From NCBI GenBank assembly GCA_023664865.1, contig JAMPEU010000006.1:1-64000 (forward strand): a stretch of 64,000 nucleotides of DNA, in the 5' to 3' direction. Each line of letters starts with the position of its first letter. The first letter of the stretch is position 1. This document shows, one piece after another, positions 1-9,314 of this stretch. A program made the position numbers and the translations under genes. The notes below the pieces were generated by a model. That model saw only the letters and a list, made by a program, of their open reading frames with translations, did no database searches and had not been told where the DNA came from. Origin of the DNA: Butyrivibrio sp. (GTDB taxonomy: Bacteria; Bacillota; Clostridia; Lachnospirales; Lachnospiraceae).

Positions 1-1
1 C

Positions 2-133
2 ATAAGGGAAACAAACAGGGACATCAAAGCAGGAAACGAGGCTTTGTTGGAAATGCTTGGCGAATTAACTTTTGCGGATTTAGGAACGAAGAACGCCGTT
101 GAAGAATTGATTAGTGTTTTCAAGGAGGTGTGA
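2..133 (+). CDS. C-terminal end of an upstream gene, probably the type I DNA methylase subunit (partial)
   Basis: An open frame enters from the left edge and ends at TGA 131-133, encoding about 43 residues that finish with ELISVFKEV. The stop overlaps the start region of hsdS, the usual hsdM-hsdS coupling, so position suggests the HsdM modification subunit. The visible tail has no catalytic motif, so the identification rests on context alone. Confidence 0.5.
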   Translation: MRETNRDIKAGNEALLEMLGELTFADLGTKNAVEELISVFKEV

Positions 134-135
134 TG

Positions 136-1296
136 ATGGCAGATACACCTAAGATAAGGTTTAAAGGGTACGCTAATGCTTGGGAGCAACGAAAGTTGGG
201 AGATGTGGCGGAGTTTAGCAAAGGAAATGGTTATTCAAAAAGCGACTTAGTCAGTTTGGGCGCCCCAATTATTTTGTATGGTAGATTATATACAAAATAC
301 GAAACATTGATCAGAGAAATAGATACTTTTGTAGAGCCTAAAGAGGGTTCAGTTTATAGTAAAGGTGGAGAAGTAATAATCCCCGCTTCTGGTGAAACGG
401 CAGAGGATATTGCAAGAGCTGCAACCGTTGAAAATGCTGGGGTTTTGCTAGGTGGCGATTTAAATGTAGTAACTCCTGATGAGGATATTAATTCAACCTT
501 TTTATCTTTGTCTATTTCTCACGGAGAACCACAGAGAGAACTTGTAAAAAAGGCACAAGGGAAGTCTGTTGTTCATATTCATAATGCAGAGATAAAAGAG
601 TTAAACATATATTTTCCCAATGAAGAAGAACAGGAGAAAATTGTGTCATATTTTGATACCCTTGACAACCTCATTACCCTTTATCAGCGTAAGTGTGAAG
701 AAACAAAAAAATTAAAAAAGTATATGTTACAAAAAATGTTTCCTCAAAACGATAAAAAAATTCCGGAGATTCGGTTCGCAGGATTTACTGAAGAGTGGGA
801 ACAGCGTAAGTTGGGAGAAGTGATAAATGTTTGTAGTGGAATGGATTATAAGGGATTAGGCGAAGGCGGGATTCCAGTTTATGGAACTGGCGGTTATATG
901 CTTAGTGTAGATAGAGCGCTTTCATATGATAAGGATGCAATAGGAATAGGGCGAAAGGGAACGATAGATAAGCCATATATACTAAAGGCTCCGTTTTGGA
1001 CAGTGGACACGTTGTTTTACTGTATTCCAAAAGATAATATTAATATTGATTTTATGTATAGTATTTTTCAAAATATTGATTGGAAACAGAAGGATGAATC
1101 AACCGGAGTTCCAAGTTTATCAAAGGTAATTATTAATTCGACAAAAATTATGCGTCCTTCATTAGAGGAACAGATAAAAATAGGTGAATACTTCTACGCT
1201 ATTGATAACCTTATCACCCTTAATCAATACAAATGCGACGAATTAAAAGAAGTAAAAAAATTTATGTTACAAAATATGTTTCCGCAGAAAGGATAG
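136..1296 (+). CDS. hsdS: Type I restriction-modification specificity subunit HsdS
   Basis: This is the DNA-recognition subunit that directs the HsdM/HsdR complex to its bipartite target. The protein has the classic two-repeat layout. Each target recognition domain opens with a WEQRKLG box (about residues 17 and 220) and closes with a conserved helix ending in MLQKMFPQ or MLQNMFPQ (about 195 and 378). The full length of 387 residues is normal for the family. ATG 136 was chosen because the AAGGAGGTG ribosome binding site at 122-130 lies five bases upstream; ATG 133 overlapping the upstream stop is possible. The repeated helices are also similar at DNA level, which can support domain shuffling, but no second hsdS or recombinase is visible here. 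Confidence 0.93.
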   Translation: MADTPKIRFKGYANAWEQRKLGDVAEFSKGNGYSKSDLVSLGAPIILYGRLYTKYETLIREIDTFVEPKEGSVYSKGGEVIIPASGETAEDIARAATVENAGVLLGGDLNVVTPDEDINSTFLSLSISHGEPQRELVKKAQGKSVVHIHNAEIKELNIYFPNEEEQEKIVSYFDTLDNLITLYQRKCEETKKLKKYMLQKMFPQNDKKIPEIRFAGFTEEWEQRKLGEVINVCSGMDYKGLGEGGIPVYGTGGYMLSVDRALSYDKDAIGIGRKGTIDKPYILKAPFWTVDTLFYCIPKDNINIDFMYSIFQNIDWKQKDESTGVPSLSKVIINSTKIMRPSLEEQIKIGEYFYAIDNLITLNQYKCDELKEVKKFMLQNMFPQKG

Positions 1297-1549
1297 ATTA
1301 TGGCGGATTTAGAATCTGTAATAAAAGTTTAGTTGCGATATAATACAAAATTTATATTTTATAACAGAAAATAAGAAAAATATTTTTTTGAAATCAGATA
1401 TAGAACTTGAATTATGGAAAGAATAGTGATGCGCTTTAATAAACTTTTTAAAGATATCAAAATTGTTCCCCAGCTTGAGGAACAATTTCAGGAAAATATT
1501 GGAAGTGAAATTGGAGCAGGGGCTGCGTGATGATAAGGAAGGATAAACA
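1297..1549 (+). other. Decayed spacer between hsdS and hsdR with a copy of the hsdR start
   Basis: Directly after hsdS there is a ribosome binding site and an ATG (1300) encoding MADLESVIKV and then a stop. This nearly copies the true hsdR start at 1550 (MAELESVIEK), including its upstream AGGAT box. A 34-codon open frame (1431-1535, from ATGCGC) with no recognisable domain follows. The arrangement looks like a leftover of an insertion or cassette exchange between hsdS and hsdR. No intact gene is supported in these 253 bases. Confidence 0.6.
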
Positions 1550-4510
1550 ATGGCAGAATTAGAATCCGTAATAGAAAAGAAATTGATAGATCAACTTTGC
1601 AGTGATGAGTCACAATGGACATACAGACCTGATATCAAAACAGAGGAACAGTTATGGAATAATTTCAAATACATACTTGAGCAGAATAACAAGGCGAAGT
1701 TGAATGATGTCCCTCTTAGTGATTCTGAGTTTGCTAAGATTAAGAATGATTTATCACATGCTTCGTTTTACGATGCAGGAAAATGGCTGGTGGGAGAAAA
1801 TGGTAAGGTATATGTTCATGTCCAGCGCGGAAATGAGACGCTGCATCTTGTAGTGATGAATAATGAGCATGTGGCTGGTGGTTCGAGTGTATACGAGGTG
1901 ATTAATCAATATCAGGCGTTTAAGTCGGAAGATACGGAACAAGGCAGGGACAGGCGGTTTGATGTAACGCTCCTTATTAATGGGATTCCTTTAATCCATA
2001 TTGAACTGAAAAATAAAGAGCACTCTTATATGGACGCTTACCGTCAGATAAAAAAATATATTTCAGAGGGTAAATTCCACGGTATTTTTTCAAATGTTCA
2101 GATGTTTGTTGTTAGTAATGCTGTGGACACAAAGTATTTTTCTGCTGCGAGGGATACAGAATTAAACAAAAAGTTTATTACAGGGTGGCTTGATGAGGAA
2201 AACCATCCTGTCTGCGATTATATTGCGTTTGCAGAGGCGGTGCTTAAAATACCGGAAGCGCATGAGATGATTGCCAGATATACGGTTCTTGATAATGATA
2301 AAAAGAAACTTTTGATATTGCGCCCATACCAGATTCATGCAATCGAAGCAATGAGGGCGGCTTCAAAGCAGGGCAAATCCGGCTTTATTTGGCATACAAC
2401 AGGTTCAGGGAAGACGATGACTTCCTATAAGGCTACAAGAAATTTGTTAATGGATATTCCGGCAATTGAGAAGACAGTATTTCTCATTGACAGAAAAGAT
2501 TTGGATATGCAGACGAAAATGGAATTTCAGTCATATGCTGACAATGATACGATAGATGTAGATGATACGGAATATGTGGATTCCCTGATAGAGAAAATGG
2601 CAGATGATAACCGCCAGATGATAGTTACTACCAGACAAAAAATGCAGATTATGGTAAATCGGCGGCTGAAAGAAGGAACCAAGCGGTATGAAAGGATTAA
2701 GTCCCTAAAGGTTGCATTTGTTGTAGATGAATGTCATAGGGCTGTAACACCTCAAACAAAAAGAGAGCTTGAAAGATTTTTTGCCAATTCTTTATGGTAT
2801 GGCTTTACGGGGACGCCTATTTTTGATGAAAACAGTTATGAACAGAAAGGCGATCTTCCACAGACCACAGAGCAGTTGTACGGGAAGTGCCTGCACAGTT
2901 ATACCATTAAAGAAGCCATTCACGATGAGGCGGTTTTGGGGTTCATGGTTGAGAATCTTGGAGCGAAAGATTTAAGTGATGATGAGGCAAAAGAAGTATA
3001 TGAAACCGAAGAGCATATGCGCAAAGTATTGAATGTTATTTTAAATCAGTCATATGACAAATTTGGCATGAAAAATGGCAAAGGCAGAACCTATGAGGCG
3101 ATATTGACAACCAATTCAATAGAAAGAGCACAAAAGTATTATGATTTACTAAAGAAAGTGAAAGAGGGAAAGGATGAACTTAAGATTAGTGATACTGTGC
3201 GTAAGGCATTACCTGATTTTCCTAAGTTCGCCATTACTTATTCGTTGTCGGAAAATGAAGAAGCTTCCACTGTTAATCAGGATAAAATGGAGAAAGCTTT
3301 AAAAGATTATTCTGAAATGTTTGGAAACAGCTATAAGATTGAGGCTGTTAATGCTTACAATAACAATCTCAATGAGCGTTTGGCAAGAAAAGAGAAAAAA
3401 TATTGGGAGCGGAGTCAGCAGCTTGACTTAGTAATTGTGGTGGATCGACTTTTAACCGGATTTGATGCACCATGCTTATCTACTTTATTTATTGACAGAC
3501 AGCCTATGGCTCCACAGAATATCATTCAGGCGTTTTCTCGCACTAATAGACTGTTTGATAACAATAAGCAGTATGGACAGATTGTAACATTTCAGGCGCC
3601 AAAAGAATACAAAAATGCGATAAATATGGCGCTCAGATTATATTCGCGCGGAGGCGACGGCAATCCTATTGCAGAGGATTGGGATAATGTAAAAACGTCC
3701 TTTTCCATATCCCTTAAATCAATTCATAATCTGGCGCAAACCTACGGAGATATAGCAGGTTTATCACGGAAGCAAAAGAAAGAGTTCATTTATCTTTTTA
3801 GGGCGTTGGATCATGATTTTGCGCACCTCAAATCATTTTCAGTATATGAACCGCATGTACTTGATGAGTTCGGATTTTCTGAAAGCGAATACGAGGACTA
3901 TGCCGCAATGTATAAAAATGTAGTGGAAGAGCTTAAAAGACCAGACAATGATTCCAATCCTGTAGAAGAAACCGTATGGGATGATTATGATTTAGTGGCA
4001 TATAGCAAACTAAGAATTGATTTTGAGTATATTGTCGAATTGTTGCAGGGATTTGTGGATACATTAGACCATGCGAAAAATGATTTTGACGAGGCGGAAT
4101 TTGCGACTAAACTAAGAACAATTAGGGAAATCATAGCAGAATTTGAGGGCGATAATCCAAAGCTGAGCGAGCTGCTTATTCAAGTTGTGTGTGATATAGA
4201 AACGAACAGAGAAAAATTCATGGGGCAGGATATTTCTGCGATTATTAACCGGATGCGCTATGCTGTTATTGATACGGAAATCAAGAAATATGCTGAAAAA
4301 TGGTATCTGGATTTTGAAGATGTCAAGTATGAAGCATTTCATTATAGTGATGGCGGGCTGGCGAATGAAAATAAATTAAAAGACAGCGCAGATTATGCCA
4401 CCTATAAGGAAACAAATGAAAATGCACTGCCTAAATTTAAATTCAGAAAGTTGATGATCGATGAGTTTAAAAATATTCTTATGCCTGAGATTGCACCGTT
4501 AATTGAATAG
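1550..4510 (+). CDS. hsdR: Type I restriction endonuclease subunit R (HsdR)
   Basis: This is the ATP-dependent translocase and nuclease subunit of the type I system. The N-terminal nuclease domain shows the PD-(D/E)xK pattern (D138 in RRFDVTLL and E152-L-K154 in IELKNK). The SF2 motor follows, with Walker A TTGSGKT at 283-289, the DECH box at 393-396, FTGTPIF near 420 and a late helicase motif QAFSRTNR. The length of 986 residues is full for the family. The start has an AAGGAAGG box upstream. It is transcribed in the same direction as hsdS after a 253-bp decayed spacer. All key motifs are intact, so restriction is probably functional. Confidence 0.95.
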   Translation: MAELESVIEKKLIDQLCSDESQWTYRPDIKTEEQLWNNFKYILEQNNKAKLNDVPLSDSEFAKIKNDLSHASFYDAGKWLVGENGKVYVHVQRGNETLHLVVMNNEHVAGGSSVYEVINQYQAFKSEDTEQGRDRRFDVTLLINGIPLIHIELKNKEHSYMDAYRQIKKYISEGKFHGIFSNVQMFVVSNAVDTKYFSAARDTELNKKFITGWLDEENHPVCDYIAFAEAVLKIPEAHEMIARYTVLDNDKKKLLILRPYQIHAIEAMRAASKQGKSGFIWHTTGSGKTMTSYKATRNLLMDIPAIEKTVFLIDRKDLDMQTKMEFQSYADNDTIDVDDTEYVDSLIEKMADDNRQMIVTTRQKMQIMVNRRLKEGTKRYERIKSLKVAFVVDECHRAVTPQTKRELERFFANSLWYGFTGTPIFDENSYEQKGDLPQTTEQLYGKCLHSYTIKEAIHDEAVLGFMVENLGAKDLSDDEAKEVYETEEHMRKVLNVILNQSYDKFGMKNGKGRTYEAILTTNSIERAQKYYDLLKKVKEGKDELKISDTVRKALPDFPKFAITYSLSENEEASTVNQDKMEKALKDYSEMFGNSYKIEAVNAYNNNLNERLARKEKKYWERSQQLDLVIVVDRLLTGFDAPCLSTLFIDRQPMAPQNIIQAFSRTNRLFDNNKQYGQIVTFQAPKEYKNAINMALRLYSRGGDGNPIAEDWDNVKTSFSISLKSIHNLAQTYGDIAGLSRKQKKEFIYLFRALDHDFAHLKSFSVYEPHVLDEFGFSESEYEDYAAMYKNVVEELKRPDNDSNPVEETVWDDYDLVAYSKLRIDFEYIVELLQGFVDTLDHAKNDFDEAEFATKLRTIREIIAEFEGDNPKLSELLIQVVCDIETNREKFMGQDISAIINRMRYAVIDTEIKKYAEKWYLDFEDVKYEAFHYSDGGLANENKLKDSADYATYKETNENALPKFKFRKLMIDEFKNILMPEIAPLIE

Positions 4511-4523
4511 TGCGGAGGCTGTT

Positions 4524-6569
4524 TTATAGTATTTGCAAAATATGAAATACCTCCAGTTTCGGAAGATGAATTTTCAAGGTATCGCCGTTTATTATTTCGC
4601 TTGGCAGTTCGGTCTTCTGCGGCAGGAGGTATGCTTTTTTATCGGTGCAGCCTTTGATCTCGATAGTTATATCGTACATCGGCGCGATGGGGGATTCTTC
4701 CTGTTCGTTTATTACCGCAAAATAATCGACGCCGTCCTTATTCCATTCGAGAACCTCGACAAACTTTGGTGCATTTGAGGTAAAAGAAGGTTCTCCGCGT
4801 AAATAATCTACCATACGCATATATACCTGACGACTCATATAAGGCTTGGACATTTCAATAGGCGCAGAAATCCAGATTATTTTACCGCGTTGCGTCTGTT
4901 TAAGTAATGCACAGGGGCTGTCCGTATAGACGCCGGGCGGATTGGAATGGATAGCGGCAAATTCAGATGTTCCTGTCATGGTGTACGGGAGAGTCATTGT
5001 TGCCAACACAGTCAGGTTTTCGTTATCAACTATTTCCACTTCGGTCTGGTGCATGTCAATGGTAAGCGGCGCTAGGTGGCTAAAGCCCACAAATAAATCT
5101 GCGCCTGCGTCAGTAGGGCTCATATAGGTAAAATTATGCTCCGTGCGTCCGATTACCCTTACGCCCAGCAGTTTTTCCAGTCTTTTATTCCCGATAGGAC
5201 CGCTTATTAACAGGTTGCCGCCTGCGCTTAAGTATGCCTCTATCTCGTCCATTTCTTCATCGCGGATATTTGCCACATGGGATAAAATCAGCACTTTTGC
5301 CTTTTCATTGCGGATATTTTTAGTTCCGATAACCTCAAATGGAATATTGTTTTCCCGAAGTATTGAAGCCACACATACGGGGGATTCTGTATAGAATTTC
5401 GGCCAGAATACCTTATCCATTACATCGCGGCGGGTTTCATTTGGATCATATTTGGCATGGGAAGCAAACCAAATCGCCGCATCGTGGTAGAGATTGCCGT
5501 TCACATATTGTTCATATTGGCTGGTTATCCCATACACTTTTTTCATAATATTATGATATACGTCAGGTACGATGCTGCCGTCCGGATTGATTGCGTCTAC
5601 AAGCAGGAACGCGCCGTTATGGACTAACGCCGTAATAATATGCAATAACAATTCTTCCTGCGTCTTGGTAGTGGTATGGTACTCAAGCGCCGGATCGCAG
5701 CGCGAAGTATGATATACGAACGGAAGATAGGGGGAAACATTCTTATAATATTTATTAATGAAAGTCTGCTGCAGCAATCCCCCATAGTAATCGCCGCTGG
5801 CGCAGTCAATAGCGTCTAAAAGGAGTTCCGAACTGCCGTCAATCCACGGACCTGTTATCCTTGAAAACTGGTGTTCAATTGTTACGTGGGGCTTGATTTT
5901 TTTCACGCAGGCGGTTGCAAAGCGGGCATATTCAGCCATCCACTCGTCGCGCTTGTAAACGTAATCGAGCCATTCTTGACTATTCCAGTCAATTATTCTC
6001 GGAAGTTCTTTCCCGGTCTCCGCTTTATATTTCTTACGGCAGCTTGGACAATAGCATACCTCCGGGAAAAAGGTCATGTCCAGAAACATTCCTTCAAAAT
6101 CATACATTTCATTCATTTCGGTCAGGCAAGCCTTGACATATTCCCTGTATTCCTCATTATTCGGACACATAATGCCGTAACGCCCCGATTTAAAATCACT
6201 GGTGCCGCGGTACTCCTGTAACCCCTTTCCGTCACCTGTCACAAGCCGCCATTCGGGGTGGTTTTTATACGCCCAGTTGTCGAAAATCTGGGAAAAATAT
6301 GCAACTACGGCGATACCGTTTTCGTGGCATTTCTCTACCATCGTGCCAAAGAAGTCGAAGCCTTTAAGACCTTTGTGCATTCTGCCTATTTTAGTCGGAT
6401 AATACGCAAGCCCCGTGTGCGACCGCCCTTTAACCATTGCCGCCTGAATACCGGCGTCTTTAAGCGCGTCTACATATTCGTCCACATTCAGCCGGCTTAA
6501 GAACTTCGGATTCCAATCGTCAATGTGCATGTCCATTAAATTACGCCTATAGTTTCCTTCAATCCACAT
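4524..6569 (-). CDS. GHL6-type glycoside hydrolase with beta-galactosidase trimerisation-like domain (possible GH151 alpha-L-fucosidase)
   Basis: The protein has about 681 residues. Its N-terminal half resembles the hypothetical glycoside hydrolase family 6 barrel: residues 1-330 include HENGIAVVAYFSQ, the acidic FEGMFLDMTFF strand end, and a CYCPSCRKKY zinc-like knuckle. A Rossmann-like middle part (ILSHVANIRDEEMDEIEAYL) resembles the beta-galactosidase trimerisation domain, and a small beta domain ends it. Such proteins are often annotated as alpha-L-fucosidase or GH151, but the substrate cannot be read from sequence. There is no signal peptide, so it is probably cytoplasmic. The start at 6569 was chosen over the longer 6635 start because an AGGAGG box sits just upstream of MWIEGNYRR. 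It is downstream of aroA on the same strand. Confidence 0.8.
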   Translation of the reverse strand: MWIEGNYRRNLMDMHIDDWNPKFLSRLNVDEYVDALKDAGIQAAMVKGRSHTGLAYYPTKIGRMHKGLKGFDFFGTMVEKCHENGIAVVAYFSQIFDNWAYKNHPEWRLVTGDGKGLQEYRGTSDFKSGRYGIMCPNNEEYREYVKACLTEMNEMYDFEGMFLDMTFFPEVCYCPSCRKKYKAETGKELPRIIDWNSQEWLDYVYKRDEWMAEYARFATACVKKIKPHVTIEHQFSRITGPWIDGSSELLLDAIDCASGDYYGGLLQQTFINKYYKNVSPYLPFVYHTSRCDPALEYHTTTKTQEELLLHIITALVHNGAFLLVDAINPDGSIVPDVYHNIMKKVYGITSQYEQYVNGNLYHDAAIWFASHAKYDPNETRRDVMDKVFWPKFYTESPVCVASILRENNIPFEVIGTKNIRNEKAKVLILSHVANIRDEEMDEIEAYLSAGGNLLISGPIGNKRLEKLLGVRVIGRTEHNFTYMSPTDAGADLFVGFSHLAPLTIDMHQTEVEIVDNENLTVLATMTLPYTMTGTSEFAAIHSNPPGVYTDSPCALLKQTQRGKIIWISAPIEMSKPYMSRQVYMRMVDYLRGEPSFTSNAPKFVEVLEWNKDGVDYFAVINEQEESPIAPMYDITIEIKGCTDKKAYLLPQKTELPSEIINGDTLKIHLPKLEVFHILQIL

Positions 6570-6639
6570 AATTGCCTCCTGGTTTGTATAATTACTGCTG
6601 TTTATGATTGTTAATTTATGATTGTTAAACGACATGAGT

Positions 6640-7947
6640 TCATGTCACGTACAAACTGTCAATCAACTCAAAATAGTTTTCAAAAGTTTTGGCACAGCAG
6701 GCGGGATTCTCGATATCGATACCGCCGCTTTTCATGCCGGCAAGTGTAAACGCCATCGCCATCCGATGGTCTTCATAAGTATGAATAAGCGCAGGCTTAC
6801 AGGTTCCGGGGTAAATCCGTATCCCTTCCTGTTCGGGGATTTCCTCGCATTGTATCCCCATGCGGGAAAGCTCGTTTAAAATGGCGTTTAAACGGTCTGT
6901 CTCCTGAAACCGTATATGCCCGATATTCACGATTTCCGTCACAGTGTCTGCAAAAATAGATACCGCCGCAAATGTCATGGTCTGGTCGGAAAAGTCTTTC
7001 ATATCTACCGTTTGCCCGCTAAAGTGTGTAATTCCGCTGCCTTTTAACCACAGCCCCTCATCAGTATCTTGAAGGCGGCAGCCCAGCGTGGCAAGAAGTT
7101 TTACATATTTTATATCTCCCTGCAGGGAATTAAGATGCACGTCGCGGACAAGCACGTCAATCCCGAATAGTGGAGCAAGACTGTAAAAGTACGCCGCGCC
7201 CGATAAATCCGGCTCAATAAGAAAATTCGTGATGCCAAAAGAACGCCCGCCCTCAATCGCATAAGTTTTTTTGCCGGACGCAGACTCTTTTTCCGTAAAG
7301 CGGATTCCAAACTGCTCCATTACCGCAAGAGTCATTTTGATATATGAGCCGCTGGTTCTGCTTCCGGTCATGGTGAGCGAGAGTCCGTCGGGCAGCAGGC
7401 AGCCCGCCATGAGCAGTGCGCTTGCAAATTGGCTGCTAAGCGACGTATCGATTTCTATATTCGTAAATTTCAGATTATGCGCATGGAGTATGAAAGGGAA
7501 ATGCCCTTCTTCACACAGATATTCTATCCGCGCGCCCGCATTTTCCAGAATGGATAAAAGCGGCTGCATAGGTCTTTTTGCCATCTGCGCGGACGAGCGC
7601 ATTTCATAGTCGCCGCCTGCAAATGCCAGCAGTACGGTCAAAAAGCGCGCCGCAGTTCCTGCGCTGCGGACATTTATACAGGCGTTCTGTTTCGGGATTT
7701 TCCCGCCTGTACCTTGAAGAAGCACTTTTCTTTTTTCTTCATCAATATTTATATCAAAGCCCAGACTTTGCAGACAGGACAGAAACGCTCTGGAATCGTC
7801 GCTGAACAGCACGCCTTCCAACGTACAGGCGCAGTTTGACATTGCCGCTAACATTAACGCTCTGTTGGTAATGCTTTTTGAACCCGGCACTGTTATTTTA
7901 ATAGGGTTATGTGGCGTCCATTTTCTGACATGATAAATTTGCTCCAT
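6640..7947 (-). CDS. aroA: 3-phosphoshikimate 1-carboxyvinyltransferase (EPSP synthase)
   Basis: This enzyme joins shikimate-3-phosphate and phosphoenolpyruvate in the aromatic amino acid (shikimate) pathway. The 435-residue protein carries the family hallmarks: PGSKSITNRALML near residue 20, the NVRSAGTAARFLT glycine/arginine loop near 93-105, FLIEPDLSGAAYF, and the late signature RFQETDRL with EDHRMAMAF. It lies 70 bp upstream of the glycoside hydrolase and 22 bp downstream of the small regulator, all on the minus strand. An operon is possible, but no functional link is evident. Confidence 0.97.
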   Translation of the reverse strand: MEQIYHVRKWTPHNPIKITVPGSKSITNRALMLAAMSNCACTLEGVLFSDDSRAFLSCLQSLGFDINIDEEKRKVLLQGTGGKIPKQNACINVRSAGTAARFLTVLLAFAGGDYEMRSSAQMAKRPMQPLLSILENAGARIEYLCEEGHFPFILHAHNLKFTNIEIDTSLSSQFASALLMAGCLLPDGLSLTMTGSRTSGSYIKMTLAVMEQFGIRFTEKESASGKKTYAIEGGRSFGITNFLIEPDLSGAAYFYSLAPLFGIDVLVRDVHLNSLQGDIKYVKLLATLGCRLQDTDEGLWLKGSGITHFSGQTVDMKDFSDQTMTFAAVSIFADTVTEIVNIGHIRFQETDRLNAILNELSRMGIQCEEIPEQEGIRIYPGTCKPALIHTYEDHRMAMAFTLAGMKSGGIDIENPACCAKTFENYFELIDSLYVT

Positions 7948-7969
7948 TATAAATAGCGCTCCTTAGTTT

Positions 7970-8332
7970 TTAGGATAAATTGCTATACTTCATTTTATTG
8001 CCTGTATTATTTTCAATCGGAGTAATTGAAAGAGTATAGCCCAACGGTGTAAGAATTTTTAATAATGTATCAATTTGCGGTGTTGACTTCATGCTTTCTA
8101 ATCTTGCAATAGCGGGTTGTTTTACTCCGCTTAATTCTGCAAGCTCACGCTGTGAAAGACCTTTCTTTTCTCTTGCTTCAATCATTTTTCCAATTAAAGA
8201 CACCTGAAAATTAATCTGTTCTCTTTCTTCCGGCAATACAACTTTATCATCGTTGAACATTTCATCAAAGGTTTTATAATTATTCATATCAACCATTCCA
8301 TTTTTATCTTCATAAAATTCTACTGTATACAT
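7970..8332 (-). CDS. HigA-like XRE antitoxin carrying the N-terminus of a HigB-like toxin (probable fused remnant)
   Basis: The protein has 120 residues. Residues about 50-105 form an XRE helix-turn-helix (IEAREKKGLSQRELAELSG, KQPAIARLE) typical of HigA-type antitoxins, followed by a short beta tail. The first dozen residues, MYTVEFYEDKNG, look instead like the start of a HigB/Gp49-type toxin. They run directly into the usual antitoxin N-terminus, which suggests that an in-frame deletion removed the toxin body. ATG 8332 has a GAAAGGGA box upstream. A perfect palindrome sits in its promoter region. The fusion reading is inference; a standalone regulator is the alternative. Confidence 0.75.
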   Translation of the reverse strand: MYTVEFYEDKNGMVDMNNYKTFDEMFNDDKVVLPEEREQINFQVSLIGKMIEAREKKGLSQRELAELSGVKQPAIARLESMKSTPQIDTLLKILTPLGYTLSITPIENNTGNKMKYSNLS

Positions 8333-8356
8333 AGTATTTCCCTTTCTTGAACATAT

Positions 8357-8374
8357 GATAACATATAAGTTATC
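8357..8374. promoter_or_regulatory. Palindromic operator upstream of the antitoxin-like gene
   Basis: The sequence GATAACATATAAGTTATC has perfect six-base inverted arms. It lies 25 bp upstream of the antitoxin-like start at 8332, where an autoregulating XRE protein would be expected to bind. Binding is inferred. Confidence 0.55.
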
Positions 8375-8447
8375 AAAAATCAATCTTTTATTTCAAAATG
8401 CGCACTTTGAAGTTGCATGATTTTAAAAAATAGCGCATATGAGTTGG

Positions 8448-8476
8448 TTGCGGTTAAACTTGCAGAATATTATACT
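8448..8476 (+). promoter_or_regulatory. Sigma-A type promoter for the XRE/GyrI-like regulator
   Basis: TTGCGG and TATACT are separated by 17 bases, 62 bp upstream of the regulator start at 8539. Confidence 0.5.
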
Positions 8477-8538
8477 GATAATACGGCGCGGCGTAAAAAT
8501 CAAACTCACAGATTGAGTAAGAATGGAGGACTTTTTAA

Positions 8539-9207
8539 ATGAGTTTCGGAAAAAATTTGCAGTTTTTAAGACATCTGCGGGGAAATATGACACAAGAGGA
8601 CTTGGCGGAAAAGCTGAATGTCAGCCGCCAGACCGTATCAAAATGGGAGCTTGATACAGCGCAGCCTGAAATGGATAAGGCTTTAGAGCTTTGCTCCTTT
8701 TTCAACTGCTCGCTTGATGATTTATTCCGTGGCGATATGGTCACTTGCGGCGAGGCGTATACAAATCTGCGTGTCGAAACGGTTCCCGCGTTCCGCTATG
8801 TAAAGCACGCCGTTATAAGCACAGAGCCGGAAGGAGACGCTATTGACAGGGTATTTTCCATTGCCAGAAGTTGTGGCGTGGATAAGCCTCAAGTCATTGG
8901 CTGGGATTTCCCTAATGTGTCGCAGGAGCAGATAAATGTCTTTAATATGCACGGATATGAGGCGGCATGGATACTGCAGGAAGGGATTGTTCCGCCTGAT
9001 GTTGAAATACATGAGCAGGCAGCGCACAAGTATGCGGCGATACATATCGAAAGTCCCTTTGAAAATCCGTTTGTGATAATTCCCAACGGCTATAAAACGT
9101 TGTTTGAGTATATGCGTGTAAACGGTCTGGAACATACGGATAAAGATGTTATCCCATGTTTTGAGACAGATGGAGAGAGTATGGATATTTATATAGCTTG
9201 TAAGTAG
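8539..9207 (+). CDS. XRE-family transcriptional regulator with C-terminal GyrI-like effector domain
   Basis: The protein has 222 residues. Residues 5-60 form an XRE helix-turn-helix (LRGNMTQEDLAEKLNVSRQ, TVSKWE). The remainder, from about 75, resembles the GyrI-like/AraC effector-binding fold used for small-molecule sensing. This helix-turn-helix plus GyrI-like architecture is common in clostridia. GGAGGA stands just ahead of ATG 8539. The short-chain dehydrogenase downstream has its own promoter but could be a target. The ligand is unknown. Confidence 0.85.
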   Translation: MSFGKNLQFLRHLRGNMTQEDLAEKLNVSRQTVSKWELDTAQPEMDKALELCSFFNCSLDDLFRGDMVTCGEAYTNLRVETVPAFRYVKHAVISTEPEGDAIDRVFSIARSCGVDKPQVIGWDFPNVSQEQINVFNMHGYEAAWILQEGIVPPDVEIHEQAAHKYAAIHIESPFENPFVIIPNGYKTLFEYMRVNGLEHTDKDVIPCFETDGESMDIYIACK

Positions 9208-9253
9208 TAGATATTTGTAAAAACATAATATGCTTAATTTATTTTTTAAAACA

Positions 9254-9283
9254 TTGAAGTATGGCAGTGGAATATGATAGAAT
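9254..9283 (+). promoter_or_regulatory. Likely promoter of the short-chain dehydrogenase
   Basis: TTGAAG and TAGAAT are separated by 18 bases and lie about 30 bp upstream of ATG 9315. Confidence 0.45.
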
Positions 9284-9314
9284 GACATCATCACAGAAAT
9301 GAGGAGATGTTACA

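Noticed and set aside
136..1296. A phase-variable or inverting hsdS (phasevarion)
   Set aside because: Only one hsdS is visible, without inverted repeats, a recombinase gene or a simple-sequence repeat within it.
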